Positions 1 through 8,076 of a stretch of 11,884 bases of DNA are shown here, piece after piece. The stretch's first letter is position 1. Each line of letters begins with the position of its first letter. The position numbers were made by a program, and so were the translations under genes. The notes beneath the pieces were generated by a model that was not told the origin of the DNA, ran no database searches, and saw only the letters and a list, made by a program, of their open reading frames with translations. Origin of the DNA: Goniomonas avonlea (taxonomy: Eukaryota > Cryptophyceae > Goniomonadida > Goniomonadaceae); the NCBI GenBank assembly GCA_003573635.1, contig QUTJ01031457.1:1-11884 (forward strand). The letters are read 5' to 3'.

Positions 1-50
1 GGGGGGGGAGTTGTGCCTGCTCAGGGATGCAGAAATGCCCCAGTTAATCA

Positions 51-1225
51 CTACTGAATAGCGTCGATCGAGCGAGCGAGAGAGAGAAGAGAGGGGAGAG
101 GAGAGGGAGAGAGCTCCTCTCCATGTCTCCCGCACTCTGTATTGTGTTCTGTTTTGCACTCGTTCCTTGAGTACTACAGCCACTCGAACGTACCTGTGAA
201 GGGAGGGGCATATGGTCCGTGCGGTTCAACCCTTCAACCACAATGCTGCCAGGTCCAGTTCCACGAGCGGGAAGGATCAACACAGACGTGATCCCACAGT
301 TATCAAAGCGCAGGTGATGAGAGTTGACAACGGCTGTCGGTCCTGGCCGGAGAAGCACAGCAAAAAGAGATCTGAGCAGATCGCCGTGAGTAACCACGGC
401 AATGTCTTTGATGCCCTCAGTCACAGCATCAGCCATCGCCTGCCGAGGTCGTCACAACACTTGCAGGTGAGCCGGAGCTGATGACACACCCGAAGATCGC
501 GCCAGATCTTCTCTGCACGCGCAGACGCCTCTTCTGCAGCCTCGACACCCCCAGAGTACCAACCGTTGTCTGTCACAGAAGATGGTAATCGAAGCTGGGG
601 AAATTCTTTCAACAATTCCTGTCGTGTTCGCCCTGTGTGCCCCTTGTACTCCCCATTCGGTTGCCATTTGTACATGCCACCGACCTCGAACACATCCCGT
701 AAGACCTGCCGAAGAGTTGGCGCTTCGCAAACTTAGCAAGCAACGCAAAAAAAAAAAAAAAATCATTCGCACGCTCGCACAAACAGACAGACAGACAGAC
801 ACACATACACCCAAACAACAACAAAAAGGTTGCACCTCCGGCTGCACTGAGGTGCGCTTGGAGATGGCGAACGCTGTGAGAACTGCGCGGTACATCGCGG
901 AGCAGTACAACCTAGTGTCGAATGAGCGTTTCAACCACTTGAGCAAGGTCCATACTCTTTCACATTGTGCTTATCTGCCAGATACTTCCCAGCCGCATCT
1001 GCCTTCGCCCAGTCAGCATCAAAGGCGACCAGCGAGTGTCACCTACCTGCTTCCGTCCGGTGTCGGTGAGGTCAGGGTCGACTAGTCGTCTTTGCTGAAA
1101 TTCCAGAGGAAAAGTTCTCATTATTTCATTGTTCACACTTTCACCATGCCTGACACGCAATTATGATCGATTCACTGTGTCGGTGGGCACCTGACGAGCA
1201 GAACGCGCAGCCCCCGGTCGCTCAT
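51..1225 (-). CDS. Histidine phosphatase superfamily protein (phosphoglycerate-mutase-like), six exons
   Basis: Seen: exons at 1225-1191, 1149-1047, 1002-956, 911-836, 705-490 and 439-194 join in frame to 241 residues. All five introns (41, 44, 44, 130 and 50 nt) are GT-AG. The start ATG at 1225 gives MSDRGLRVLLVRHGES, with the R12-H13-G14 motif completed across intron 1. R70 (SAMYRA), E94 (FEVGG) and H177 (VVTHGD) fit the remaining catalytic pocket positions, and the end reads GLNRTDH. In the family, His13 is the phospho-acceptor and His177 the second histidine; substrates range from sugar phosphates to proteins, and none can be chosen here. No signal peptide or membrane segment is visible, so it is probably cytosolic. 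The 3' end is uncertain. Exon 6 ends at a strong CAG|GTACGT donor, and the first good acceptor (CAG at 56-54) is followed directly by TAG (53-51); without splicing the frame stops at 44. The fourth intron carries a poly-A/T run and an ACAG repeat. Confidence 0.9.
747..804. repeat. Poly-A run and (ACAG)n/(CA)n microsatellite inside an intron
   Basis: Sixteen consecutive A (747-762) are followed by ACAG and CA repeats up to about 804. Both lie in the 130-nt intron 4 of the histidine phosphatase gene and probably explain why this intron is three times longer than its neighbours. On the gene's strand the A run reads as poly-T upstream of the acceptor. Confidence 0.85.
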
Positions 1226-1427
1226 GAACGAGAAATTGGAGTCTAATTTGGAGAGAGAAAAAATATCAGCGAAGTAACCACTACTAAATTAGTATTATCA
1301 GTTATATATTGCTGGTCGAATACAATTAATTAAATAATATATTATTATTTGACTCTTCTGTAATTGAGAGATAGAACTGTTTCAAATTTTCCTTGGTCCG
1401 AATGCACTGAATGCATTTCTTTCGTCA
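1226..1427. promoter_or_regulatory. AT-rich spacer between divergent genes, candidate bidirectional promoter
   Basis: About 200 bp separates the two start codons (1225 minus, 1428 plus). The part from 1240 to 1400 is strikingly AT-rich, with TTATATAT- and TTAATTAA-type stretches, against GC-rich coding sequence on both sides. No confident TATA box or initiator can be assigned to either gene. Shared promoter function is inferred from the divergent layout and base composition. Confidence 0.5.
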
Positions 1428-4400
1428 ATGACGGACATCATTCATGTTGTGTCCACTTCAGCATCTCACATCTCTGATGACGCCAGTGCCGATCGCCAGC
1501 GCATTTGTTGTGAACACCTGAATGAGGACGACGTTTCTATGGAAGGCCCTCGCGAGGGCAGGGAGAGCCGACCTGACAGCCGGGAGAGCGATCTGCCCAC
1601 CGCCACAGAAGACATATCACTTAACGATGAATTTGAGTGTTCGATTGTTATATCATTGGACACGCCTCGACTTCCGCAGGGCAACAGCGCGAATCTGTCG
1701 CCACTCGGGTTGGCGCTGGACAGTCCGAAAATCAGAACGCCGCAAGATCAACTGCCAGCTGCTTGGGGCGATATGAGAAACGCAAGAGCACGCTCCAAGG
1801 CGGCGAGTGTTTTCAATATATCTGATCAAAATTAACCTCACACGACAGTTGGTGAGCCGAATGTTGTCTCCCAAGACACCGGTTGGTCGCTTCACTTGGG
1901 CTGTTAGCGATAAGCTCGAAGGTCGGGTTCCCGTTGTGATTGTGAGTTCTCTCCGCGGAGGAAGGCATGTCGATGTGTTTTGTGTTCTTATTGGGAACGC
2001 CAACAATCGGGACAGGCGGAGATCTGAATCTGGTGTTCTGGTCGAGGACCAAATGGGTGGTGGGCCCGCTCTGGCAGCTTGCACTTGCTGCTGCTGCCTG
2101 ATCTTTGCACTGGCCCTCGTTGGCTGCATGGGATTGGCGTTGTATATGCTTATTAACTGCTCTTCCGCAATCGAGGTTCGTTCGTTGGTTCTCTTTGAGT
2201 TACAAATCAATCCGTTCAGTTGGATAAAGCCTCGCAAGGCTGGACCCGAAATACTTGTCGAGTTCAAGACCAGAGCACTGAGTGCTGCTGTTGTGACGAG
2301 GAAGGGTATGTGATAAATCGGCAAGTGGGTGGCACGCCTGACTGCAGAATAGGTCGCACGCCCTCTGTAACTTCCACACCCGGCGCGCTGGAACTCCGTA
2401 TGCTCACGCCAGAGGCGAGGGGTCGTCGAGTACAACGCTGACCCGAGGGCTTGGATCTAGTTGCAGATCGCTGTACCGCCCTGTATTTCAAGTATGCACC
2501 TGAATTGTCTGGTGAGAGACGGTGTCGTTCGGAGGCGTAATGCTCCCCCTCCCTTGGTGCAGGTGGCGTTGAAGGTTGATGGGGTCATGTACACTGCAGC
2601 CGCTTCACGATACGCCTCCTGGTTGTGGCAGGTGCGACCTGGCCCATAAATCCCTTGAGTGGAACTGATTCACTAGGATGCGCAGGAGAAAGTTGATGTC
2701 CAGCGATTCTTAGCGCAGTTCTCGCCCGGCTCCACGTACCCGTGCTGGTGCGTCACGTGCAGCAAGAACTCATGCCGTGCCCATTGTCACTGTCATGGCC
2801 GTGGTAGTATTGGTCCCGCTCTTGCGTCGTTGCTCTTGCTCTTGCTCTTGCTGTCGCTCTCGCTCTTGCTCTCGCTCTTGCGTCGTTGCTCTTGCTCTCG
2901 CTCTTGCGCTTGCTCTTGTGTCGTCGTTGCTCTTGCTCTTGCTCTTGCGTCGTTGCTTTTGCTCTCCCTCTTCTTCTTTGTTGTTGCGCTGTGATCTTGG
3001 ATACCAAATTTCCGTACTCAATTTATATCCCTCACTCGATCTTGGCTTCCTGTCCATTACCTCTCCTGGACCGTTTGCTGTGCTCTAGTTCCGCCTTTTC
3101 CCGAACGTCGCTTTCCGTACTTGGGACGTAACAGAGATCAAGCAGGTACAACCCTTCCGACCCAGAGCAAGTAAAAATGGATGAAGAGTACCTCTTCCCG
3201 CGAGCGTAACCCCCCCCNCCCCCCCCGCATCTGATCCCCCCTCACCTCTCGCTGCCCTGGCTGAAGCAGACACGATGGCACGGCACCCGACACCCAACAC
3301 AGCCTTTGCCAATGCACTCAGCCACTTCGCACCACACGACGTCGCTCTCTGTACTCCTCAGGGTGCTCTAGCCCAGCCACCCGTCATGGCTCCAAAACAG
3401 GCTCCACACGGAGAGAAGAGAGAAGAGGGGGAGAGACACCTTTACATTGCGCAATGCACCTCCTCTGCACACCACACCACCTGTTCTGCACATAACGGGG
3501 ACACTGCACACGCATGACACAATCATACCCCCCCCCCCCAACACACCCAGTCTTATGTCCTTGTCCACTTGCCCGAAACACCCTTCGATATGTCCCTGTC
3601 CACTTGCCTGAAACACCCTTGGGTATGTCCTTGTCCACTTGCCCGAAACACCTTCGGATCGCTGACGACCGAACAGCGTCATGGTGTATCCCATTGTGAC
3701 CGTGGCGTCGCTGCTGCTGTGCTGCTGCTGCTGCGTGTGTGTGGGTGTCGGGCACAGCAACAAGCCTCAGTACCAGCCCAGTGCAAAGCCGGACGCTCGG
3801 CGCAGGTGCTGCACAACATTTCAACCCTAGTGCTTTCTGGTTGACTCCGTTAACGTCCTGCTACGTTTTTTCCTTAGAGAGCGAACCAATAATCTGATCC
3901 GCTTGGGTGTTTGGATGGGAATCCACTTTGTGGTCTCGCACTAGCTTCAATCCTGGACCAATCCATCAAAAATATTGGCTATCTTCATTGGAAAAACCAC
4001 TTTAGCACGTACTACGACGTGTTTCACGTACTAGTACGTTTTTAGCCAGAAGGCACTTGTCAACCAGCAGTCAACTCTGGTGTTGTCTCGGTTGTGTGTT
4101 TGAGCATGCTGTGATGTGCAGTGCAGCGTCGTCTGTGGTGTGCTTCATGTGTGTGTGTAGTGCAGTGTGTCAGCTGTGAGTGCGACATGGGACATGTGAA
4201 CTGGCTGCATCAACCCCGTAGGAACAACTCTCTGGCTGTGCCACTGGCTTCTGTCTCTACCATCGGCATCAGACAGGTCAATTTTGCACCCCGATCGATA
4301 TTTTCCCAGTTTTTTTGGTGGCTCATCGCACTGGTGGGATTGCTGGCATTGCATCGGCCTCTGTGCCTCGACCCACCATCAGTCGAGGCTCTTTCACGGC

Positions 4401-4659
4401 TGCACACCATCCCCCAACCACCCTAGTGTGATATTTGGAGCCCTCAGTGCCGCGCGACAGGATGCACCGCGGACCGTCTGCAGACGTCGAGCGGGGACAC
4501 ACGTCCAGCATCACACATCCTCGCCCGTCTACTCCACGCCCAGCCCGGCCTCCGCTCCACGGGGCAGCGAGCACCCGGAGGACCCCAACAGAGCCAGGCA
4601 CTCCGGGAGACTCGAGGGGACCTGCCACGCCACGCACACCGAAGCTGGCTACGTCCGAG
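1428..4659 (+). CDS. Two-membrane-segment protein with Cys-rich middle domain and S/T-P-rich tails, multi-exon
   Basis: Unnamed gene. Proposed exons 1428-1808, 1849-2175, 2220-2305, 2348-2429, 2467-2511, 2563-2631, 2677-2747, 4174-4381 and 4441-4659 keep one frame for 496 residues. Residues 1-127 are acidic and disordered, with SP/TP sites. A Cys-rich membrane segment (CTCCCCLIFALALVGCMGL) lies near 203-230. Next come WTRNTC, a CCCC cluster, VALKVDGVMYTAAASRYASW and FLAQFSPGSTYPC. A second membrane segment (FFWWLIALVGLLAL) lies near 399-413, followed by a Pro/Thr-rich tail (TPRTPKLATSE). The TM-loop-TM plan with G-S-x-Y-P-C recalls DUF3592-type proteins, from memory only, so no function is claimed. 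Introns of 37-51 nt between 2176 and 2676 are well supported. The first donor (1807 or 1809), the 37-nt intron at 2430, the 1.4-kb intron and the 3' end past 4659 are uncertain. If the exons around 4174-4659 belong to another gene, this model is two genes. Confidence 0.55.
2818..2962. repeat. CTCTTG-type imperfect hexanucleotide array
   Basis: The stretch is built from CTCTTG and CTCTCG hexamers broken by CGTCGTTG-type spacers. It is pyrimidine-rich on the plus strand. In all six frames it translates to low-complexity sequence (Leu/Ser/Cys on plus, Arg/Ala/Gln/Glu on minus). Confidence 0.85.
3211..3226. other. Poly-C run with one ambiguous base
   Basis: Fifteen C are interrupted by a single N at 3218. 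This is a sequencing or assembly ambiguity in a homopolymer, so tract length and reading frame across it should not be trusted. Confidence 0.95.
3556..3660. repeat. 35-bp minisatellite, three copies
   Basis: Copies begin at 3556, 3591 and 3626 with an exact 35-bp period. The core TCCACTTGCC-GAAACACC is nearly invariant. The period is not a multiple of three, so the open frames through it rotate frame at each copy, which argues against coding use. Confidence 0.9.
4006..4039. repeat. ACGTACTAGTACGT palindrome with a neighbouring half copy
   Basis: ACGTACTAGTACGT at 4026-4039 is a perfect 14-bp palindrome. About 20 bp upstream, CACGTACTACGACGTG repeats its left half and forms a second, imperfect dyad. 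It lies in an otherwise featureless stretch, and no known binding site is assigned. Confidence 0.6.
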
Positions 4660-4844
4660 GTACGCTTCCCAATGCAGAGAGAGTGAAAAGAGACAGAGAC
4701 AGCGCCAGAGCGACGGTCAAAGCCAGAGAGAGACAGTGACAACGACAGGAAACTGAGCATCGCATGTTTTGAGTGGCCAAACCGCGGTGGGGTGATCAGC
4801 ATCGGCATGTTTGGCGATCACAAGTCGGCACACCATACACTCCA

Positions 4845-5162
4845 CATTCTCACTCACGCACTCACGCACTCACGCGCTCACGCACTCACCACTCGCCTCA
4901 ACACCAACTCACACACGCATTCTGCTCTCTACCTCCAACTCACACACCCCTTCTGCAGCGACCTCGCAGCGCTCCCTCAACTCCAACGCGCACATGTATT
5001 TGCTCCCTCAACTCCATTTCACACGCATTCTGCTCCCTCAACTCCCACTCACACACCCATTCTGCTCCCTCAACTCCCACTCACACACCCATTCTGCTCC
5101 CTCACCTCCAACTCACACACGCGTTTAGCAGCGACCTCGCAGCGCTCCCTCAACTCCAACGG
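4845..5162. repeat. CTCACGCA microsatellite and nested 30-32-bp tandem repeats
   Basis: From about 4848 to 4890 the sequence is CTCACGCA units. Units beginning TGCTCCCTCA follow at 5001, 5031, 5063 and 5095 (spacing 30, 32, 32). A 34-bp segment starting GCAGCGACCTCGCAGCGCTC occurs identically at 4955-4988 and 5128-5161, bracketing the array. The open frames across it read as Thr/His/Leu/Ser low-complexity sequence and are not supported as genes. Confidence 0.85.
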
Positions 5163-5206
5163 GGGCCATCCACCTCAGCGAGAGGCCTGCGGCGTGTTTC
5201 CGCAGC

Positions 5207-5480
5207 ATGTCGTCCCGCACACTCGACGCGGGTCTTGCTCGCAGCGACGCGCAAGCTCGGTCGCTCAAACTGCACATCGGGCTCCCCCCGCTCAGCCTCC
5301 ATTCCGCTGCCGGTGTCACCTCCCCACTCCCACAGCCTAACCCGGGGACAGCGAACTCGGGTGTGGCAACCCCCACCAGTCGCTCCGTGACGCCACCCGT
5401 CTCGCGGCCACCGAGCGCCAACAGCACAGCCCCGCGAATTCCTCCTCTAGTCTCCGCAGGGTCTCTTCGTCCCAGTTGGC
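5207..5480 (+). CDS. Possible Ser/Thr/Pro-rich tail exon (low confidence)
   Basis: The plus-strand frame from 5207 reads through Pro/Ser/Thr-rich sequence such as GVATPTSRSVTPPVSRPPSA. Its composition matches the ends of the two-membrane-segment protein encoded upstream, which ends at a GAG|GTACGC donor at 4660. It may be that protein's last exon. Against this, the 3' part overlaps a minus-strand coding candidate, and C-rich DNA readily yields such sequence by chance. No acceptor or stop could be fixed. Confidence 0.22.
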
Positions 5481-5901
5481 CGGGTGTTTCAGGCGCCGCG
5501 CCGCATGTGCCGTCACATGCCTCGCCGCCAGACCCAGTACACCAGGACTGGAGTCGCACTCAACAGTCGGAGCAAATTCGCTCTGCTCGTCCACCGACTG
5601 GTCGATCTCCGACTGGTGCTGGTCGGCCTCTCAGATGGTCGCCACGCTCTCCATAACGAACTCGTGAGAGCCAATGTCGAAGGTCAACAATCTATGGGCG
5701 AAGGAGCCCTTGAGGTTGGCCTCATCCTAGAGGAGTCCGGATCCTCGATGTAAGTCCTAGCTGGTCTGTCCTCGGCAAGATCACAGGGGGTTGCAAACTT
5801 GCAATATGATGTGCCAACTCGGTGTTGGCATCGGTATATTTGGGGAGCTCTAAAATGCTGCCTTGAGAAGATACCAATGCCAATGCCAGAGCAACAACTA
5901 A
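5337..5901 (-). CDS. Unknown protein, probable multi-exon gene (partial model)
   Basis: Not recognised. Exon A (5901-5785) follows a CAG acceptor and starts with a hydrophobic run (LVVALALALVSS) resembling the core of a signal peptide. It continues ELPKYTDANTELAHHIASLQPP. A 58-nt GT-AG intron leads to exon B (5726-5646; DEANLKGSFAHRLLTFDIGS and HEFVMES). A 48-nt intron removes an in-frame TGA, and exon C (from 5597) reads SVDEQSEFAPTV and then NWDEETLRRLEEEFAG, which looks amphipathic. After about 5440 the frame loses coding character; the open frame stops at 5337. No start exon was found: the 120 bases upstream lack a suitable ATG-donor pair, so the model is 5'-incomplete. A second minus frame (reading DLAEDRPARTYIEDPDSSR) and a plus-strand frame across 5484-5753 are also open, so strand and frame are not certain. 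Confidence 0.38.
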
Positions 5902-6024
5902 CTGTCTCCCCCCTTCCCCTCGCTTATCTCCCTCTCCTATCCTCCTCCCGCTGCGGGATCATTTTAAGAGCAGCCATTCTTGACTCCATATCAAGATAAA
6001 AGCTGAAAATGAACGAGCTTTCAT

Positions 6025-6387
6025 TTAAAATGGGGCTGGGACGCCCTTTGCACAGCAAGAGCACTTCATGGGCTTTGGGACATCTTTTTGGGTGACGATG
6101 TAAGCCTCGTCCTTATCGCCAATTGTCCGAAGGAGTCGTTTTTCACTCGCCTTTTTCTTACCAAGTTTGAGTTCTGGACGCAATCCGGCAGCAACCTTTT
6201 CCTCCAAGCGGGCCGCTACCTCAGCGGGAAAGTCGTGCCAGCGCCCGGCAGCATAAAAGTGCCAGACCTTCGGTTCGACTGCGGCTTTCTCCTCAGTCTG
6301 ACGACCTTTCTTTGGCAACTTGCTGGTTTCAACGCTGTCTGCCGAAGCAGCAGTCGATTCCGCGCTCTTGCGTTTTCGCGGCGGCAT
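6025..6387 (-). CDS. Small basic protein with WWE-like segment
   Basis: A single uninterrupted frame of 120 residues ends at TAA (6027-6025). The start ATG at 6387 gives MPPRKRKSAES, a typical basic nuclear-type N-terminus. Residues 1-40 are Lys/Ser/Glu-rich and disordered. Residues 41-75 (VWHFYAAGRWHDFPAEVAAR, then LEEKVAAGL) show W42, W50 and an LEE helix, as in WWE domains, which bind ADP-ribose units and occur in PARPs and ubiquitin ligases. The later part (IGDKDEAYIVT) fits the end of such a fold less well. No catalytic PARP or RING domain is present, although a CSCC cluster lies near the C-terminus. An upstream exon is possible, because the minus frame above 6387 stays open and could splice in. 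It is divergent from the PAQR gene. Confidence 0.55.
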   Translation of the reverse strand: MPPRKRKSAESTAASADSVETSKLPKKGRQTEEKAAVEPKVWHFYAAGRWHDFPAEVAARLEEKVAAGLRPELKLGKKKASEKRLLRTIGDKDEAYIVTQKDVPKPMKCSCCAKGVPAPF

Positions 6388-6585
6388 TCTTCTCTTGCTT
6401 GGCCAGGTCGATGGGCTTCTGGCCGACGGGCCCAAAGGGCGAATCACAGATCACGAGAGATTGGTGACGAATATTGTCATATCCACTTGAGATAATGAAT
6501 GGATCATACATACCGGTACTACTTACTTGAAGCGCAGAGCGTTTTGAAGTTCGGCGAAAGCAGTTGCCTCGCGCCACTGAAAGAG
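6388..6585. promoter_or_regulatory. Spacer between head-to-head genes, candidate bidirectional promoter
   Basis: 198 bp separates the WWE-like protein's ATG (6387, minus) from the likely PAQR ATG (6586, plus). The spacing matches the other divergent pair in this window. An in-frame ATG at 6499 could extend the PAQR protein by 29 residues and shrink the spacer. No TATA-like element is convincing. Confidence 0.4.
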
Positions 6586-7667
6586 ATGACGTCTGCTGAA
6601 ATTGCGGACATAGAGAGTGGTGAAAGAAGGAAGCGACTTGCATGTCTTTTCCTGCTGCCAGCGAGCCTTGCTCCCTCTTGGACGCTGCGGCCTCACATCC
6701 TCGCCTCCTACCGGCCCCAATCCGGATACCGCGCTTGTCTCCGAAGTCTGTTCACCGTGCATAATGAGTTTGCCAATGTACCAATTTCCCAATTTTTAGC
6801 GTTTTTGCTGATTTTTTGTGTGCAGACCTGGACGCACTTGGTTGGATTTTTTATTTTTGTTGGCCTCACTGGTATATTTGTCACTTCCTTGCACGGTCAT
6901 GGCTGAGTGTTGCTCGCAGTGTATTTTATTGTCAAAGGAAACTCTTCCACTGATTTGTTGTTTGGACTCATCCTCCTTATCCCATCGATGCTCTGCATGA
7001 TTTCCAGTACCTTGTATCATTTGTTCGCGTGCCATTCGGAACCGGTGTTCCAAAAGCTGTATCGGTGCGTTCAGCGTCTTGATTATAACCCCAGAACTCG
7101 TCACAGACAACAATTGTTTGGTCTCACGAACTGATCAGGTGTGATTTGATGGGGATTTCGTCAATGGTAGCTGGCGGGTGGTATCCAGGGGTCCACTACG
7201 GGTTTTATTGCGCGCCCGAGTGGCGATATCGATACCTGTGGTTCTCGTCGTTCATTGTGGTCGGTGCCATCGCCATGCCTCACCTTGGGCTACCTCAACG
7301 ATATACTTCTCTGTTCTATGGGTTTGCAGGGTGTACCGGTTGGGTGCCGTTGATTCACTGGGTGCAGCTCTCGGGTGGTTTGGCAAGCGAAGAGGTCGCA
7401 GCATTTTTCTGGACGCTGGTGTGGGTGTTTCTCTACTACGCAATCGGAGGATTATTTTACCTGACTGCGTTTCCCGAGGCGCGCTGGCCAGGGCGGTTTG
7501 ATTGTTGGGTACGTTGATTTTGTCTGGTTGCCGAGCTGACGCTGTCACAGGGCAACAGTCACAATCTCTGGCATATTTTTGTTCTCATGGGTGGGCTTCA
7601 GATGTATTACAGCATGTTAAAGAATCAAGCCTGGCGGATGGAGCACCCTTGCCCTGCTGCCAGCTGA
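6586..7667 (+). CDS. PAQR family seven-transmembrane protein (adiponectin receptor / haemolysin-III superfamily), five exons
   Basis: Exons 6586-6777, 6826-6871, 6920-7064, 7139-7508 and 7551-7667 join to 289 residues ending in TGA. Introns are 48, 48, 74 and 42 nt, all GT-AG. Each junction restores a family motif: HILASYRPQSGYRACLRSLF and HNEFAN|TWTHLVGF at the N-terminus, SSTLYHLFACHSEPV after membrane segment 2, CDLMGISS, HYGFYC, and W|GNSHNLWHIF in the last segment. Expected zinc-site residues are present: S109-x3-H113, D130, and H255-x3-H259. Seven hydrophobic segments follow the N-terminal region. Known family roles are membrane receptors or ceramidase-like lipid hydrolases; the substrate cannot be inferred. 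The start is the least certain part: ATG 6586 is preceded by an in-frame ATG at 6499, and residues 15-37 lack family similarity. The C-terminus is short and ends PCPAAS. Confidence 0.92.
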
Positions 7668-7711
7668 GTGTCCGGGGGGTTGGAAGTTCAAGAGAGCGTT
7701 GGAGTGCACAC

Positions 7712-8059
7712 CTGCATCTCCTGCCGAGCTCTGACCTCGTCCGCGGCGGCCAGCGCGCCCTCGAGTGCCGCCACTCTCGCCTCGGACTGCACAGCTGCCC
7801 TACGCTCGGAGTCCGTTGAGGCGCGACCCTTCAAGGCGGGGGGTCTGGCACTGGCTTGTGCCGTGCCAACTGCTTGAGGTGCCCGGACTGTGCGAGAACC
7901 TTTAGACTGTGGCAACACCGGATTCGCGTTGGTGAAAGCTGTCGCAGGGGACGCTCGTAACAAGCTCACCGCGTGTGTTGCTCCCGACCAGGCGCAGGCA
8001 GGGGCGGCTGTCGCGAGGCTCTCAGGACCAAGAGAGAGAGAGGAAAAAACTTGGGACAT
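7712..8059 (-). CDS. Possible coiled-coil protein exon
   Basis: A minus-strand frame open from 8227 contains an ATG at 8059 (MSQVFSSLSLGPESLATAAP) and ends at a CAG|GTGTGC donor at 7712. The first two thirds are Ala/Ser/Pro-rich. The end (SERRAAVQSEARVAALEGAL, then AAADEVRARQEMQ) has hydrophobic heptad spacing of a coiled coil. No further exon could be placed downstream, because that DNA is the 3' end of the PAQR gene on the other strand. The plus strand is also open here, so coding status rests mainly on the coiled-coil pattern. Confidence 0.3.
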
Positions 8060-8076
8060 CCGTGACGTGTGTGCAG

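Larger units (their letters stand above)
2748..4173 (+). other. Putative 1.4-kb intron filled with simple repeats
   Basis: No convincing coding region appears on either strand. It holds a CTCTTG-type hexamer array, poly-C runs, a 35-bp tandem repeat, a GCTGCT run near 3710-3730 and a quiet stretch at 3840-4120 with a short palindrome. Long open frames on either strand (for example RARARA- or Ser/Leu-rich) are translations of the repeats. I treat it as an intron because the flanking exons fit one membrane protein. An intergenic region between two genes is the alternative. Confidence 0.4.

Noticed and set aside
912-981. Frameshift or 26-nt intron in the histidine phosphatase gene
   Set aside because: A 44-nt GT-AG intron (955-912) joins NVKE to LYCSAMYRA in frame, so no frameshift is needed.
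1942-2015. GTGAGT...ACAG as a 74-nt intron in the membrane-protein gene
   Set aside because: The donor is strong, but every phase that joins it to the membrane-segment frame meets a stop codon, so I kept the unspliced frame.
1653-2435. 260-codon minus-strand frame
   Set aside because: It lies antisense to the spliced plus-strand membrane-protein exons, has no recognisable domain, and lacks the hydrophobic and Cys patterns that support the plus strand.
2753-3088. Arg/Ala/Gln/Glu-rich frames on minus and Leu/Ser/Cys-rich frames on plus
   Set aside because: They are six-frame translations of the CTCTTG hexamer array.
4773-5390. 205-codon Thr/His/Ser-rich frame
   Set aside because: It is a translation of CTCACGCA and 32-bp repeats. 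Only the part after about 5207 keeps any coding character.
7252-7548. Minus-strand frame opposite the PAQR gene
   Set aside because: It is a shadow of the PAQR exon, whose membrane segments and metal-ligand motifs are unmistakable on the plus strand.
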